Source: Pseudomonadota bacterium
GTDB taxonomy: Bacteria; Pseudomonadota; Alphaproteobacteria; Sphingomonadales; Sphingomonadaceae
Length of the DNA: 64,000 nt
NCBI GenBank assembly: GCA_023458055.1
Contig: JAEXAW010000078.1
Location: 248,001 to 312,000, forward strand
Reading direction: 5' to 3'
Of the stretch, positions 26,156-35,139 are shown in pieces; within the stretch, counting starts at the first letter, position 1, and every line of letters begins with the position of its first letter. Under the pieces are notes generated by a model. It had not been told where the DNA came from. It saw only the letters and a program-made list of their open reading frames with translations, and searched no databases. The translations under genes were made by a program, and so were the position numbers.

Positions 26156-26424
26156 GGCGGGAATCCTTGGCAAAGGCGTTGAAATGGCTTGGCGTTGGCA
26201 AGCCAAATCCTTGTAGGAAAGCCTTTTATGCGCGCCATGACGACAACTGAGTGCGTGGCTATTTAGTTTCCAATGAAATCAAAGGCTTTTCCATCAATAT
26301 CCGAATCCGAAATTATGCGGTGAACCGTTCAATTTACATTTGCCAAGCGCCATTGTGCAGATTAGCCCTGTACGTTCGGGACCGACAAAAAACGTAACGG
26401 TAGCCGCCACGGGGAGTTATAAAA

Positions 26425-29400
26425 ATGAAACGCGCCACCTTTCTGATTTCCGCATCCTTGCTTGCTGTAACCTTCGCTGCGCCGGCGGCCGCACAGACGG
26501 ACCCTGCCGCTCCCGCCGCGACGCCGACCAGCACTACGCCCGATGAAGCGATTGTCGTCACCGGCACCCGCGTCGTGCGCGACGGCTATGAAGCGCCGAC
26601 CCCGCTCACCGTGATGACCGCCGAGGAAATCCAGAATAGCTCGCCGACCAATAATATCGCGGATGTGGTTAACCAACTGCCTTCCATGGCGGGCTCCACC
26701 AAGCCGGCCAACTCGCGCCTCAATCTGTCGAGCGGCCAAGCGGGGATCAATGCGCTCAACCTGCGTAACCTTGGTGAAATCCGTACGCTGGTCCTGCTCG
26801 ATGGTCGCCGCTCGGTCGGCTCGACCATCACCGGCCTTGTTGATATCAATACCATCCCGCAGATGCTGGTACAGCGCGTCGATGTAGTCACCGGCGGTGC
26901 GTCGGCAGCCTATGGGTCTGATGCTGTGGCAGGCGTGGTCAACTTCATCCTCGACACCAAATATGAAGGTCTGAAGGTCAAGGGGGACGTCGGCGTCACC
27001 GATTATGGCGACGGGTTCAACTATTCCTTTGGTGCAGCAGGCGGGATGTCGTTTGCGGGCGGCCGCGGTCATGTCCTGCTGAGCGGCGAATATGCGCACA
27101 CGGATGGCATCTTCGAGGTCGACCGGCCGTGGAACCATACCGGCTATGTCCGCATCCAGAATCCGGCCTATAATGCCACCACCAACAGCAGCGTCCCGCA
27201 ATTCCTCATCCGTACCCAAGTCGGCGCAGCGAACTCTACGCCGGGTGGCCTCATCCTTGCATCGGCGGGCGGAACCGCCAACCGGTTGCGCGGGCTTTAT
27301 TTTGGCGATGGCGGCCAGGTGCTGCGCTATCAATATGGCGATCTGACTTATCCCTCGCCTACCGGAGCCTCTGCGCCGACCCTAACGCAAGGCGGGGACT
27401 GGCGGGTCAATGATAGCGGGCGCCGTATCGGGCTTGCCCCGCGCGACAATCGTTACGGCTTTTTCGGGCGGCTGAGTTACGAAATCAGCGATGGTATCGA
27501 GCTGTTTGCCGAAGCAGCCTACAATAAGCAGCGCATTTTCTTTAACGCCGGCCCGAACCTTTCCTCCTGCACGACCGCCTCGACCGGCAATATCGGGAGC
27601 GGCGCAAGCGGCGCATGTACGCTTTCGCCCAACAATGCCTATCTTATCCAGGCGCTCGGGTCGGCGCAGCTTGCCGGCATCACTGCTGTCGGCATTGGTA
27701 CGACCGCCGTCGACCTTCCGTTCCGTGCGGTCGACAACCGCCGCAAGGTGCAGCGTTACACGGTCGGCGCGCAGGGTGACCTCGGCCTGTTTGACAAAGC
27801 TGCGCCGTGGAATATCTATTTGCAATATGGCCGCGCGGATTTGCGCGAACAGTTGCGCAATATCATGCATACGCAGCATATGGCCAATGCCGTTAATGCC
27901 GTGTTTTCGGTAGCGGGCAACACCGCCAGTCCGATTGTATGCGCCATCAATGCTGACGCCAACACCGCCAATGACGACCCAAGCTGCGTTCCGCTGAACC
28001 GGCTCGGCATTGGGGTCGCCAACCCGGCCGCCATCGATTATGTGCTCGGCGATCCCTATCGCGATGAAAAGATCGAGCAGAAAGTTGCGGGCATCAACCT
28101 GTCGATGGTGCCGTTCGCAACCTGGGCCGGGGACGTCAGCATCGCGGTCGGCGGCGAATATCGCGAAGAAAAGATTTCGGGCTTTGTGCCGACCGAATTC
28201 CAGCCGAGCATTACCGCCAACCCGTCAGGCGGCGTGACCACGATCAATACGTGGTCGGTGGGCAATTATCTTCCCACCAACGGCAAATATAATGTCAAGG
28301 AAGCCTATCTGGAAACCGTTGTTCCGCTCGGCTTCGGGCTCGAATTTAACGGTGCAGTTCGTGCAACCGACTATTCAACCTCGGGCTATGTGACCACATG
28401 GAAGGCTGGCGCTACCTGGCAGCCGATCGATGATTTCCGCCTGCGCATCACCCGTTCGCGGGACATTCGCGCGCCGAACCTCAATGAACTTTACGCGGCG
28501 GGCTCATCGAACAGCGATGCGGTGCGTAATCCGTTCTATGATACGTTGGCCCCACTTAATGGGGTGGTTTATAATACGGCCAGCCTTTCCTATTCGGCGA
28601 CCGTCACCGGCAACCTTAATCTGAAGCCGGAAAAAGCTGATTCATGGAATATCGGCGGTGTGCTTACCCCGAGCTTCATTCCGGGCTTCAGCTTCTCAGC
28701 GGACTATTTCGATATCGACATTTCCGACGCGATCGGTTCGCTCAGTGCGCAGGAAATCATCAACCGCTGTTTTGAAGGCCGCACGGAATATTGCGCGGCC
28801 ATCACGCAGGATCCGAACAGCCCGACCCGCATCCTGTTCCGCAGCCAGCCGTTCAACTTTGCCAACCAGAAAGTGCGCGGGATCGATTTCGAAACCTCCT
28901 ATCGCGTGCCGCTGGACAAGATTTTCGGCAATGCGAACGGATCGTTGACGCTACGCGGTATGGCGACCCGCTATATCGAAAACCGGGTGGACCAAGGGAT
29001 TGCCAATACGCTGGTGTTCAATACGGTTGGCGCGAATGGCGGCCAGTTCAGCACGCCCAAATGGCTCTATCGTGCGAGCCTTGCTTATGATTCGGATCAT
29101 TTCGGCGCAACGCTGGTCGGGCGCGGGGTGAGCGCTGGCAAATATGTGGCAAATGGCATCGAATGTCAGACCAACTGCCCGGTTTCGACCACCCAGCAAC
29201 CGACCTATGATGTCAACCACATCAAAGGCACCTTCTACACCGATCTCAACCTTACGGCGAAGATCGACATAGCCGATGACCGGCAGGGCGAGTTGTTCCT
29301 GAATGTCACCAACCTGTTCAACAAGGGCGCGATGTTGCTCCCCGAAACCGGCCTCGCGGCGAACTCGACCTTCTCCGATCTGCTTGGCCGTGCCTACCGC

Positions 29401-29427
29401 GTCGGGTTCCGCATGAAGCTGCGTTGA
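26425..29427 (+). CDS. TonB-dependent outer-membrane receptor
   Basis: A 1000-residue protein. Signal peptide about 1-23 (ends PAAAQ), then a TonB-box-like region before EAIVVTGTRV, the plug domain (about 45-165, with NNIADVVNQLP, GLVDINTIPQML and VDVVTGGASAAYGSDAVAGVVNFIL), and a 22-strand barrel with the TonB receptor C-terminal LFNKGAM...GRAYRVGFRMKLR-type end. Such receptors import large substrates with TonB energy; sphingomonads have many. No adjacent hydrolase, transporter or regulator indicates the substrate. A ggag ribosome site lies 8-12 bases upstream. Confidence 0.93.
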   Translation: MKRATFLISASLLAVTFAAPAAAQTDPAAPAATPTSTTPDEAIVVTGTRVVRDGYEAPTPLTVMTAEEIQNSSPTNNIADVVNQLPSMAGSTKPANSRLNLSSGQAGINALNLRNLGEIRTLVLLDGRRSVGSTITGLVDINTIPQMLVQRVDVVTGGASAAYGSDAVAGVVNFILDTKYEGLKVKGDVGVTDYGDGFNYSFGAAGGMSFAGGRGHVLLSGEYAHTDGIFEVDRPWNHTGYVRIQNPAYNATTNSSVPQFLIRTQVGAANSTPGGLILASAGGTANRLRGLYFGDGGQVLRYQYGDLTYPSPTGASAPTLTQGGDWRVNDSGRRIGLAPRDNRYGFFGRLSYEISDGIELFAEAAYNKQRIFFNAGPNLSSCTTASTGNIGSGASGACTLSPNNAYLIQALGSAQLAGITAVGIGTTAVDLPFRAVDNRRKVQRYTVGAQGDLGLFDKAAPWNIYLQYGRADLREQLRNIMHTQHMANAVNAVFSVAGNTASPIVCAINADANTANDDPSCVPLNRLGIGVANPAAIDYVLGDPYRDEKIEQKVAGINLSMVPFATWAGDVSIAVGGEYREEKISGFVPTEFQPSITANPSGGVTTINTWSVGNYLPTNGKYNVKEAYLETVVPLGFGLEFNGAVRATDYSTSGYVTTWKAGATWQPIDDFRLRITRSRDIRAPNLNELYAAGSSNSDAVRNPFYDTLAPLNGVVYNTASLSYSATVTGNLNLKPEKADSWNIGGVLTPSFIPGFSFSADYFDIDISDAIGSLSAQEIINRCFEGRTEYCAAITQDPNSPTRILFRSQPFNFANQKVRGIDFETSYRVPLDKIFGNANGSLTLRGMATRYIENRVDQGIANTLVFNTVGANGGQFSTPKWLYRASLAYDSDHFGATLVGRGVSAGKYVANGIECQTNCPVSTTQQPTYDVNHIKGTFYTDLNLTAKIDIADDRQGELFLNVTNLFNKGAMLLPETGLAANSTFSDLLGRAYRVGFRMKLR

Positions 29428-29438
29428 GATAAATAATC

Positions 29439-29471
29439 GGGGGGCGTGCGTATATCGGCGCACGTCCCCCC
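29439..29471 (+). terminator. Strong hairpin after the TonB receptor
   Basis: Stem gggggcgtgcg / cgcacgtccccc with one bulged T, 11 bases after the receptor stop. It has only a short T-rich follow-up, so intrinsic termination is likely but not certain. Confidence 0.5.
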
Positions 29472-29515
29472 TTGCGTTCCGTGGCCCCTCGGGCTAGGGG
29501 CGCTCTCCTTGGCCT

Positions 29516-29591
29516 AGGGGTATAGCTCAGCTGGTAGAGCATCGGTCTCCAAAACCGAGGGTCGCGGGTTCGAATCCTGCTGCCCCTGCCA
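29516..29591 (+). tRNA. tRNA-Trp (anticodon CCA)
   Basis: Acceptor AGGGGTA / TGCCCCT, D-arm AGCTCAGCTGGTAGAGC, anticodon stem TCGGT / ACCGA around loop CTCCAAA (anticodon CCA), T-arm GCGGGTTCGAATCCTGC, encoded CCA at 29589-29591. It precedes secE-nusG as in many alphaproteobacteria. Confidence 0.96.
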
Positions 29592-29916
29592 TTTCCTTCC
29601 TTTTCTTTTGGTATCGATCCTCTCTTCCCGCATCTGCCGGGAAGCGCGCGGTTGGCTGGAAGGGGGAGGGAAGCCAAAAGGGGGAAGACGGGGAACCGGC
29701 CTCGACGCTTGCAAAACAGCCTCATGCGGGCTATCGGCGGCGCCTTGGCCTTAAGGAGTCGCTTTCTTTTGCGTCCCGCCGCTGTTGGTACAGGCAGCAA
29801 GCGGGGTTGCGGGGGTGTAGCGCGGTTCCTATCTGGCCGGCAGGACAATGGCGGGACCGCCCATACGGGGCGGCTTTGCACAGGTTGAAATGCTTGATTG
29901 AATATTGGGACAGTTA
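29592..29916. other. Gene-free region between tRNA-Trp and secE
   Basis: 325 bases with no gene I can support; minus-strand frames here are shadows. It should hold the secE-nusG promoter or a leader from the tRNA transcript. I recognise no terminator or riboswitch. Confidence 0.5.
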
Positions 29917-30129
29917 ATGGCTGACGAAACAAAGAAAAAAGTGTCGGTTGGCGAATTTATCCGCCAGGTGCGGGTTGAAACCGGCAAGATTGCCTGGCCG
30001 ACCTGGCCCGACACGCTGCGCACGACGATCATGGTGCTGATCATGACCGCGATCCTCGGCTTGTTTTTCTTTGCGGTCGACAGCTTTTTCGGTCTTATCG
30101 TGCGCAAGTTGATGAGCTTCATCGGCTAA
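29917..30129 (+). CDS. secE: Preprotein translocase subunit SecE
   Basis: A 70-residue protein with a basic amphipathic helix (GEFIRQVRVETGKIAWPT) containing the conserved V-x-W-P-T/S hinge and one C-terminal transmembrane helix (TIMVLIMTAILGLFFFAVDSF). SecE clamps the SecY channel in the inner membrane. Start chosen at MADETKKK (29917), the usual first residues; the four codons upstream are not conserved. 42 bases precede nusG. Confidence 0.93.
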   Translation: MADETKKKVSVGEFIRQVRVETGKIAWPTWPDTLRTTIMVLIMTAILGLFFFAVDSFFGLIVRKLMSFIG

Positions 30130-30171
30130 TTTCGCAACGGCTTTTACAACACAGGATTTTGGCACAAGAAC

Positions 30172-30708
30172 ATGGCGCGCTGGTATATTATTCACGCTTA
30201 TTCGGGTTTCGAAAACAAGGTGCGCGACGCGATCATGTCCGAAGCCACCCGCATGGGCCTTGAAGCTCTGGTCGAGCAGGTCGAAGTGCCGGTCGAAACC
30301 GTGACCGAAGTGCGTCGCGGCAAAAAGGTCCAGTCCGAACGCAAATTCTTCCCCGGCTATGTGCTGGCCAAGCTCAACATGAATGACGATGTCTATCACC
30401 TCGTCAAAAATACGCCCAAGGTGACCGGTTTCCTGGGAAGCTCGGGCAAGCCGCAGGCGATCTCCGAAGCCGAAGCGGCGCGCATCCTTAATTCGAAGGA
30501 AGAAGCGGCGGCTGCGCCCAAGCACCAGATCAAGGTCGATTATGAAATCGGCGACGGCGTCAAGGTGCTCGAAGGCCCGTTCGCCTCGTTCAACGGCGTG
30601 GTCGAGGAACTCGACTTCGACAAGAACAAGGTCAAGGTGTCGGTCTCGATCTTCGGCCGCGCAACCCCGGTCGAACTCGACTTCGAACAGGTCGAACGGA
30701 TCAAGTAA
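30172..30708 (+). CDS. nusG: Transcription antitermination/elongation factor NusG
   Basis: A 178-residue protein. The NGN domain is about 1-115 (RWYIIHAYSGFENKVRD, RKFFPGYVLAKLNM, VTGFLGSSGKPQ), and the C-terminal KOW domain is about 125-178 (GDGVKVLEGPFASFNGVVEELD). NusG binds RNA polymerase beta-prime and, through KOW, Rho or ribosomal S10. In most bacteria it is followed directly by rplK; here a 6-kb block intervenes. Confidence 0.97.
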   Translation: MARWYIIHAYSGFENKVRDAIMSEATRMGLEALVEQVEVPVETVTEVRRGKKVQSERKFFPGYVLAKLNMNDDVYHLVKNTPKVTGFLGSSGKPQAISEAEAARILNSKEEAAAAPKHQIKVDYEIGDGVKVLEGPFASFNGVVEELDFDKNKVKVSVSIFGRATPVELDFEQVERIK

Positions 30709-31149
30709 GCGCTTTCGCCCCGATCATCTGGCCCCCTCCCACCCTCCCTCACAAGGGAGGGCACGAAAAATCAAAGATTCTTCGGGGTGGGTAAAACGTT
30801 AGCTACGGGTGCAATACCCACTCCAAAAGACTGCGTCTTTTGACCCTCCCTCGCAAGGGAGGGTGGAATCTGCATTAAGCAACACTTGTCTTTATCGTTT
30901 CCCAAAGCGACGGGGAGACGGCGCGCGCCGAAGCTGCGTGACTGAGCGGTCGGCGGCGCTTGGCGTTGCCGCAAGGGCTTATGTTACAGCTTTTTGCCTC
31001 CCCGCTTTTCTGCTTAAACCCCGGCATTATTCACCGCACGAAACAGCGCTTGCAAAATTTGCACTGGCAAATCGCGGAGCGACCTCCTTTATTGTGCGTT
31101 GCAACATGGATGGAGAGGTTTTTTGCATCAACGGCAAGGAGCCCGAACA
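30709..31149. other. Repeat-filled gap after nusG
   Basis: 441 bases. The first two thirds hold the repeat at 30735-30866; the rest has no gene I can support. It begins directly at the nusG end, which is where rplK would normally follow. Confidence 0.55.
30735..30866. repeat. Dispersed repeat, ccctccct..agggaggg family, copy 1
   Basis: Two palindromes (ccctccctcacaagggaggg and ccctccctcgcaagggaggg) bracket a segment with gggtaaaacg and ccaaaagac-gt-cttttgac. A second copy lies at 46529-46669 with the same internal order, inverted in part. Confidence 0.7.
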
Positions 31150-31356
31150 ATGTATCTTTTTACCGATATCCCCGAAGCCCTTAATTATGGTCCCGGCCAG
31201 TCCTGGCTCAGCCCCGAGGGCAGCGCCGCCAATCGTCGTGCGGTAGCAAACCAGGCCCGTCTCAGCCCGCGCGCGCGTCTGCGCCACCGTGCGGCGGAAC
31301 TCCGCGCGGCGCTGCGTCGGGTCGAGGAGGAGCTGGACGCTTACGGCGATTATTAA
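31150..31356 (+). CDS. Small hypothetical protein
   Basis: A 68-residue protein starting at 31150 with aaggag 8 bases upstream, a strong reason to prefer it to the longer upstream frame. The N-terminal half (MYLFTDIPEALNYGPGQSW) is neutral, the C-terminal half is Arg/Ala-rich and helical (ARLRHRAAELRAALRRVEEEL). No family is recognised and no transmembrane segment is seen. Confidence 0.55.
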   Translation: MYLFTDIPEALNYGPGQSWLSPEGSAANRRAVANQARLSPRARLRHRAAELRAALRRVEEELDAYGDY

Positions 31357-31498
31357 CCCCGGCGGGTTTCACGCCCCCCGGTGAACTCTCGGAGTGAAAA
31401 CTCTGTTTATCACTGAATTTACGGTGTTTTCTCTTTGCAGCGCCGCCGCGCCCGCTATAGCTTGCCCTACCGACAATCAGCAAGCGTTGGAGAACGGC

Positions 31499-32299
31499 AT
31501 GAACAGGGTTCGCAGTTTCGCAGCAACAATTTTGATGACGGCAGGGACGCTCGCGCTCGCGCCATCGTTGGCGGGCGCACAGGAGGCGAAAGACGTCATT
31601 CAGGGCAGCCTCAATGCGGCGAGCCCGCGCGATGGCCGTCCCTATGAGGTCCGCACCGTGCGGCTCAATGCGGGGCAGCGTTATGAAATCAGCCTCGAAT
31701 CCGGTGATTTCGATCCGATGATCGAATTGCTGAGCGCCGATGCGCCGGATCGGGGATCGCGCGGCGGGGATGATGACGAAGAGTGCATCCTGGCATCCGA
31801 CGATGATGGCGGCGAAGGCAATAATGCGCTGATCGAATATACGCCGGACACCAGCGGGACCTACAAGCTGCGCATCAAGGCGGTCGATGGCGATCTCGGC
31901 CGGTATACGCTGAAGATGAATCGCCTTGCCCCGCTACCCCCGCCGGTGCGCGAAAGCGGCACCCGCGCGACGATGGAAGGCACCATCTATCGCGGCGCGC
32001 TCAGTCGCAATGATCCGACCGTGCGCCAGCGGCCGGTCAAGGACTATCTGGTCACGCTTACCGCCAACAAAACGACGATCCTCTCGCTGCAGCAGGATGG
32101 CGACGAGTTCGATCCCGTGCTCGAATTATATAAAGGAACACGCGGGCAGGGCGACCCCGAGGAACGCGACGATGATGGCGGCGAAGGCCGGGATTCGCTC
32201 ATCGTCTTCACCCCTGAGGAAAGCGGCCCCTATGTCATCCGCGCGACGACCACGGGCGAAGGCGGCGTGGGACGGTTCAAGCTGACCGTGGTGCAGTGA
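31499..32299 (+). CDS. Exported protein with two PPC (pre-peptidase C-terminal) domains
   Basis: A 266-residue protein; start at 31499 with ggag upstream. A signal peptide (about 1-26, ending AGAQ) is followed by two copies of a beta-rich PPC domain (about 30-140 and 155-266). Each carries an acidic loop DDDGGEG and then a YTPDTSGTYKLRI / FTPEESGPYVIRA strand pair, so the domain is an internal duplication. PPC domains usually sit at the end of secreted peptidases; here they stand alone with no catalytic domain. Probable periplasmic or surface binding protein; role unknown. Confidence 0.8.
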   Translation: MNRVRSFAATILMTAGTLALAPSLAGAQEAKDVIQGSLNAASPRDGRPYEVRTVRLNAGQRYEISLESGDFDPMIELLSADAPDRGSRGGDDDEECILASDDDGGEGNNALIEYTPDTSGTYKLRIKAVDGDLGRYTLKMNRLAPLPPPVRESGTRATMEGTIYRGALSRNDPTVRQRPVKDYLVTLTANKTTILSLQQDGDEFDPVLELYKGTRGQGDPEERDDDGGEGRDSLIVFTPEESGPYVIRATTTGEGGVGRFKLTVVQ

Positions 32300-32322
32300 A
32301 GCCCCGCCTCATAGGCATAAAG

Positions 32323-32413
32323 CTCGTCATCCCCGACTTGATCGGGGATCCATCTCCCGAGGCTTAAATTTAAGGGTCCGGTGATGGATCCCCGCCTGCG
32401 CGGGGATGACGAG
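32323..32413. repeat. Dispersed palindromic repeat, gtcatccccgacttgatcgg family
   Basis: Outer arms ctcgtcatcccc (32323-32334) and ggggatgacgag (32402-32413), with inner ggatccat(c) / gatggatcc arms. A single arm of the same family (cccgatcaaggcggggatga) lies at 33121-33142. Such elements are common in alphaproteobacterial intergenic DNA; here it lies between convergent genes and may double as a terminator. Confidence 0.75.
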
Positions 32414-32415
32414 GT

Positions 32416-33081
32416 TCAGGGTTGAGGTTTCGGCTTGGATCCCGCCACCTTGCGCGCCATCGCATCATTGGGCGTCGGCTCGGCCAGCTTGTGGAGCGTG
32501 TTCCTGTCCTGATGCTTGAACGGCGCCGCCTCGCCCTTGACCGTGAGCATGGTGGTAAGCTGGTAACTCCACGTCCCGTCATCATTGAAGGTCACGTCAA
32601 TCGTATAGCTATCGGTGCGGAACGCATATTCGAGGAAGCCGCATTCGGAAATGCCATCCTCGGTCGATCCGCGGGTTGCTTCGAGATGCAGCGTCTTGTC
32701 ACCCGGCTTGGCCTTGCCGCCCGCCATGATCGCTTGCCCGCGCGGGATGGTGACGGTCTGGAGGATAAGCCCCGTCGCAGGCTCCCACAGCCAATAGCCG
32801 ACCTGATCGTGAAACGCGAACTCCTCGCCATCGGCGGTGATGTGGATATGATAGCGCAGCCCGTAAAATAGCTGCGGCCCGTTGGTCTGCGGATCAATCG
32901 GCTGGAGCTCGATATGTTCATGGAACACGCGATGTTCGGGGCCATCGGCTTTAGGGTTGATGTCGAGGCTCTTGTCCCCCTGCCACACACCGGCGAGCCG
33001 CGTTAGCGGGCCGAGATTGGCGAGCGTATCAGGATCGATATTGGTCGGTTCGGTGAAAATATCTTCAGGAAAAGCGGCCAT
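32416..33081 (-). CDS. Nitrobindin-like heme-binding beta-barrel protein
   Basis: A 221-residue protein. The first half holds PLTRLAGVWQGDKSLDIN, matching the G-x-W-x-G opening of the nitrobindin / heme-binding beta-barrel (formerly DUF1794, FABP-like) family, followed by barrel strands with LFYGLRYHIHI and HDQVGYWLWEPATG. A C-terminal KPKPQP tail is extra. Nitrobindins bind ferric heme and react with nitric oxide/peroxynitrite; heme ligation here is inferred, not seen. Ribosome site aagga upstream. Confidence 0.7.
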   Translation of the reverse strand: MAAFPEDIFTEPTNIDPDTLANLGPLTRLAGVWQGDKSLDINPKADGPEHRVFHEHIELQPIDPQTNGPQLFYGLRYHIHITADGEEFAFHDQVGYWLWEPATGLILQTVTIPRGQAIMAGGKAKPGDKTLHLEATRGSTEDGISECGFLEYAFRTDSYTIDVTFNDDGTWSYQLTTMLTVKGEAAPFKHQDRNTLHKLAEPTPNDAMARKVAGSKPKPQP

Positions 33082-33114
33082 GATGTTTCCTTACAAGCCA
33101 GTTTTTTCATCGTT

Positions 33115-33264
33115 CGTCATTCCCGATCAAGGCGGGGATGACGAATTTTCTAACTCTCGCACAAAGTCACAAAGGCACAAAGAGCCTAGGATATTATGTC
33201 ACCTCTTGGTGGCTTGGCGGCTTTGTGCGAGTCAATTTTTTGGGCAATCGCGGTTTTACGCACC
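33115..33264. repeat. Inverted repeat ctcgcacaaag / ctttgtgcgag with dispersed-repeat flank
   Basis: Arms 33156-33166 and 33220-33230 are exact reverse complements; the arms and the acaaaggcacaaagagcc segment are of a type repeated in sphingomonad genomes. The left flank (33121-33142) is a single arm of the gatcaaggcggggatga family. No gene here. Confidence 0.6.
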
Positions 33265-34269
33265 TCACCCCTTCTTCTCCAAATGCCCGCCAAAGGCGTA
33301 ACGCATCGCCGACAGCAATTTGTCCGCATAAAGCGATTTGCCCTGGCTGGCAAAGCGGTCGAACAACGCCGAGGAGAGTACGGGCGCGGGCACGCCGGTA
33401 TCAATCGCGGCCTTGAGCGTCCAGCGCCCTTCGCCGCTATCCGAGACCCGCCCGCCAAATTGTTCCAGCTTCGGGTCCTCGGCCAATGCGCCTGCGGTCA
33501 GATCCAGCAGCCAGCTCGAAATCACGCTGGAATGGCGCCACACTTCGGCAATCGCGGCGGTATCGAATGTGAAGCGGTAATATTGCGGCTCGGCGAGCGG
33601 CGCGGTCTCGGCGTCCTTGGAGTGGGTCTCGAGCCCCGCCCCGGCCGCATTCAGGATGTTGAGCCCTTCGGCATAAGCCGCCATGACGCCATATTCGATG
33701 CCATTATGGACCATCTTGACGAAATGCCCCGCGCCCGGTGGTCCGCAATGGAGATAGCCGAGCGGCGCGGTGCCGAGGCTTTTGTCAGCGGTCATCATCG
33801 GCGAAGGGCCGGGGGCGAGCGTTGCAAATATGGGCTCGAGCCGCGCCACCGCTTGCGCCTCGCCGCCGATCATCAGGCAATAGCCGCGATCCAGCCCCCA
33901 CACCCCGCCGCTGGTGCCCGCATCGATGAGCGATACGCCCTTGGGCGCAAGCTCGGCGGCAAGGTCGATCGCATCCTGATAAAAGCTGTTGCCGCCATCA
34001 ATGAGGATATCGCCGGGGGCGAGCTTGGCGGCAAGCTCGCGGGCGATTTTGGGCGTAATCGCGGCCGGCAGCATCAGCCAGATCGCGCGCGGGGCTTCGA
34101 GTTTGGTGATGAGATCATCGACCGATGCCGCCCCCGTCGCGCCCTCCCTGGCGAGCGCCGCGACCGCCTCGGGGTTGATATCATAAGCAACGCATTGATG
34201 CCCGCCCCGCATCAACCGGAGCGCCATATTCGCTCCCATCCGCCCAAGACCCATCATCCCGATCTGCAT
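33265..34269 (-). CDS. gnd: 6-phosphogluconate dehydrogenase, decarboxylating (short YqeC/GndA type)
   Basis: A 334-residue enzyme of the pentose phosphate pathway converting 6-phosphogluconate to ribulose 5-phosphate, CO2 and NAD(P)H. The Rossmann motif GLGRMGANMALRLMRGG is at the N-terminus, DGGNSFYQD binds substrate, and PLGYLHCGPPGAGHFVKMVHNGIEYG contains the catalytic Lys in HFVKMVHNG. Its 330-residue length is typical of the short, mostly NAD-preferring form, compared with 470 for enterobacterial Gnd. The start at 34269 has aaaggag upstream; 14 upstream codons in frame are rejected. Confidence 0.92.
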   Translation of the reverse strand: MQIGMMGLGRMGANMALRLMRGGHQCVAYDINPEAVAALAREGATGAASVDDLITKLEAPRAIWLMLPAAITPKIARELAAKLAPGDILIDGGNSFYQDAIDLAAELAPKGVSLIDAGTSGGVWGLDRGYCLMIGGEAQAVARLEPIFATLAPGPSPMMTADKSLGTAPLGYLHCGPPGAGHFVKMVHNGIEYGVMAAYAEGLNILNAAGAGLETHSKDAETAPLAEPQYYRFTFDTAAIAEVWRHSSVISSWLLDLTAGALAEDPKLEQFGGRVSDSGEGRWTLKAAIDTGVPAPVLSSALFDRFASQGKSLYADKLLSAMRYAFGGHLEKKG

Positions 34270-34420
34270 GGCCACTCCTTTGTTTGGGTGAGACTCGTGT
34301 GGGTGCAGCATGGGGCGATCCGGGCGGTTTGTCGATGGGGGCGAAGGGGGCGGGGAAAGGAATTGGCGCGAGCGTGGGGTTAGGGCGGGTTGCTCGGCAT
34401 TACGCCGGAGTGCAAAGTTC

Positions 34421-34476
34421 CTCCCCGAGCTTGCCTTGGGGGGGGGGCCATGCGCAGCATGGTGGAGGGGGCGCGA
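34421..34476. repeat. Dispersed repeat, cctcccc/ccatgcgcagcatgg family, partial copy 2
   Basis: Contains cctccccgag and ccatgcgcagcatggtggag, shared with the copies at 1071, 55681 and 57118. It contains the G-run noted above. Confidence 0.6.
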
Positions 34477-34518
34477 TGCAAAGCCGAGCGTGCGGGGCTA
34501 TCCGTCGAGCGCTAAAAG

Positions 34519-34590
34519 GGTTCACGCAGAGGCGCAGAGAGCGCAGAGATGTCAGGGATTTTGTTCACGCGGAGGCGCGGAGGCGCGGAG
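34519..34590 (+). repeat. ttcacgcagaggcgcagag repeat, two copies
   Basis: 34519-34550 is identical over about 31 bases to 1019-1049; 34563-34590 is the ttcacgcggaggcgcgg variant seen at 832. The two variants occur together in both places. Confidence 0.75.
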
Positions 34591-35139
34591 AATTAAACCG
34601 CGTCGAGGCGCGTCGTCTTAAGCGCCAATCCGATGCGATACCCCCTGCGCGGACAAGGAATCCGTGCTCCTGCGGAGGCAGGAGTCGAGGGCAGCATAAG
34701 CGACCCTGAATAACATTGGACCGTAAAACGAGTCCGTGCCTCGTTTCACCCTGCGCAGGCGAACATGGCCGCAAAAAACTCCGCGCCTCCGCGAGGAAAA
34801 ATCTCTGCGGCCTCTGCTCCCCTCTCGCGCCTTTGCGCGAAACAAGGATCAGCGCAACAAGTCCCGCACCAACGCCGGCTGCTTCGCAATCATCGCCAGC
34901 AACATTTTGCAGTGGCACGGTCATGTAGTGAGCGGCGGAGAGGTGCTAAAGCTGACGTTATGTATTCTAGCTTCCGTACAGCAACTCGAACACCAGCCTC
35001 GTCGTTGGCTGATAATCGGCCGCTCACGTGCGAGGGGCCGGCCGGGGCGGCTGCTGCCTTGTTCCTATAAACGTTCTGGCAACTGTTATTAAGCCTGATA
35101 TAAGGTAGTAGATAGCGGATAACTATTAGAGGGGGTAAC

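Larger units (their letters stand above)
34270..35139. other. 870-bp repeat-rich intergenic region before the caspase gene
   Basis: No gene that I can support; the open frames here translate repeats. Contents in order: plain high-GC DNA, a repeat copy at 34421-34476 with a run of ten G at 34438-34447, the ttcacgcagaggcgcagag family at 34519-34590, a palindrome arm at 34664-34698, degenerate inverted copies at about 34779-34846, then from about 35030 AT-rich DNA leading into the caspase gene. Short arms gtgagcggc / gccgctcac occur at 34928-34936 / 35019-35027. Confidence 0.65.

Noticed and set aside
29516..29591. tRNA-Trp as an integration site of a genomic island
   Set aside because: No integrase, no repeated 3' tRNA end and the following genes are the normal secE-nusG.
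34284..35092. Several short frames before the caspase gene
   Set aside because: They translate dispersed repeats in different frames, without ribosome sites or protein-like composition.
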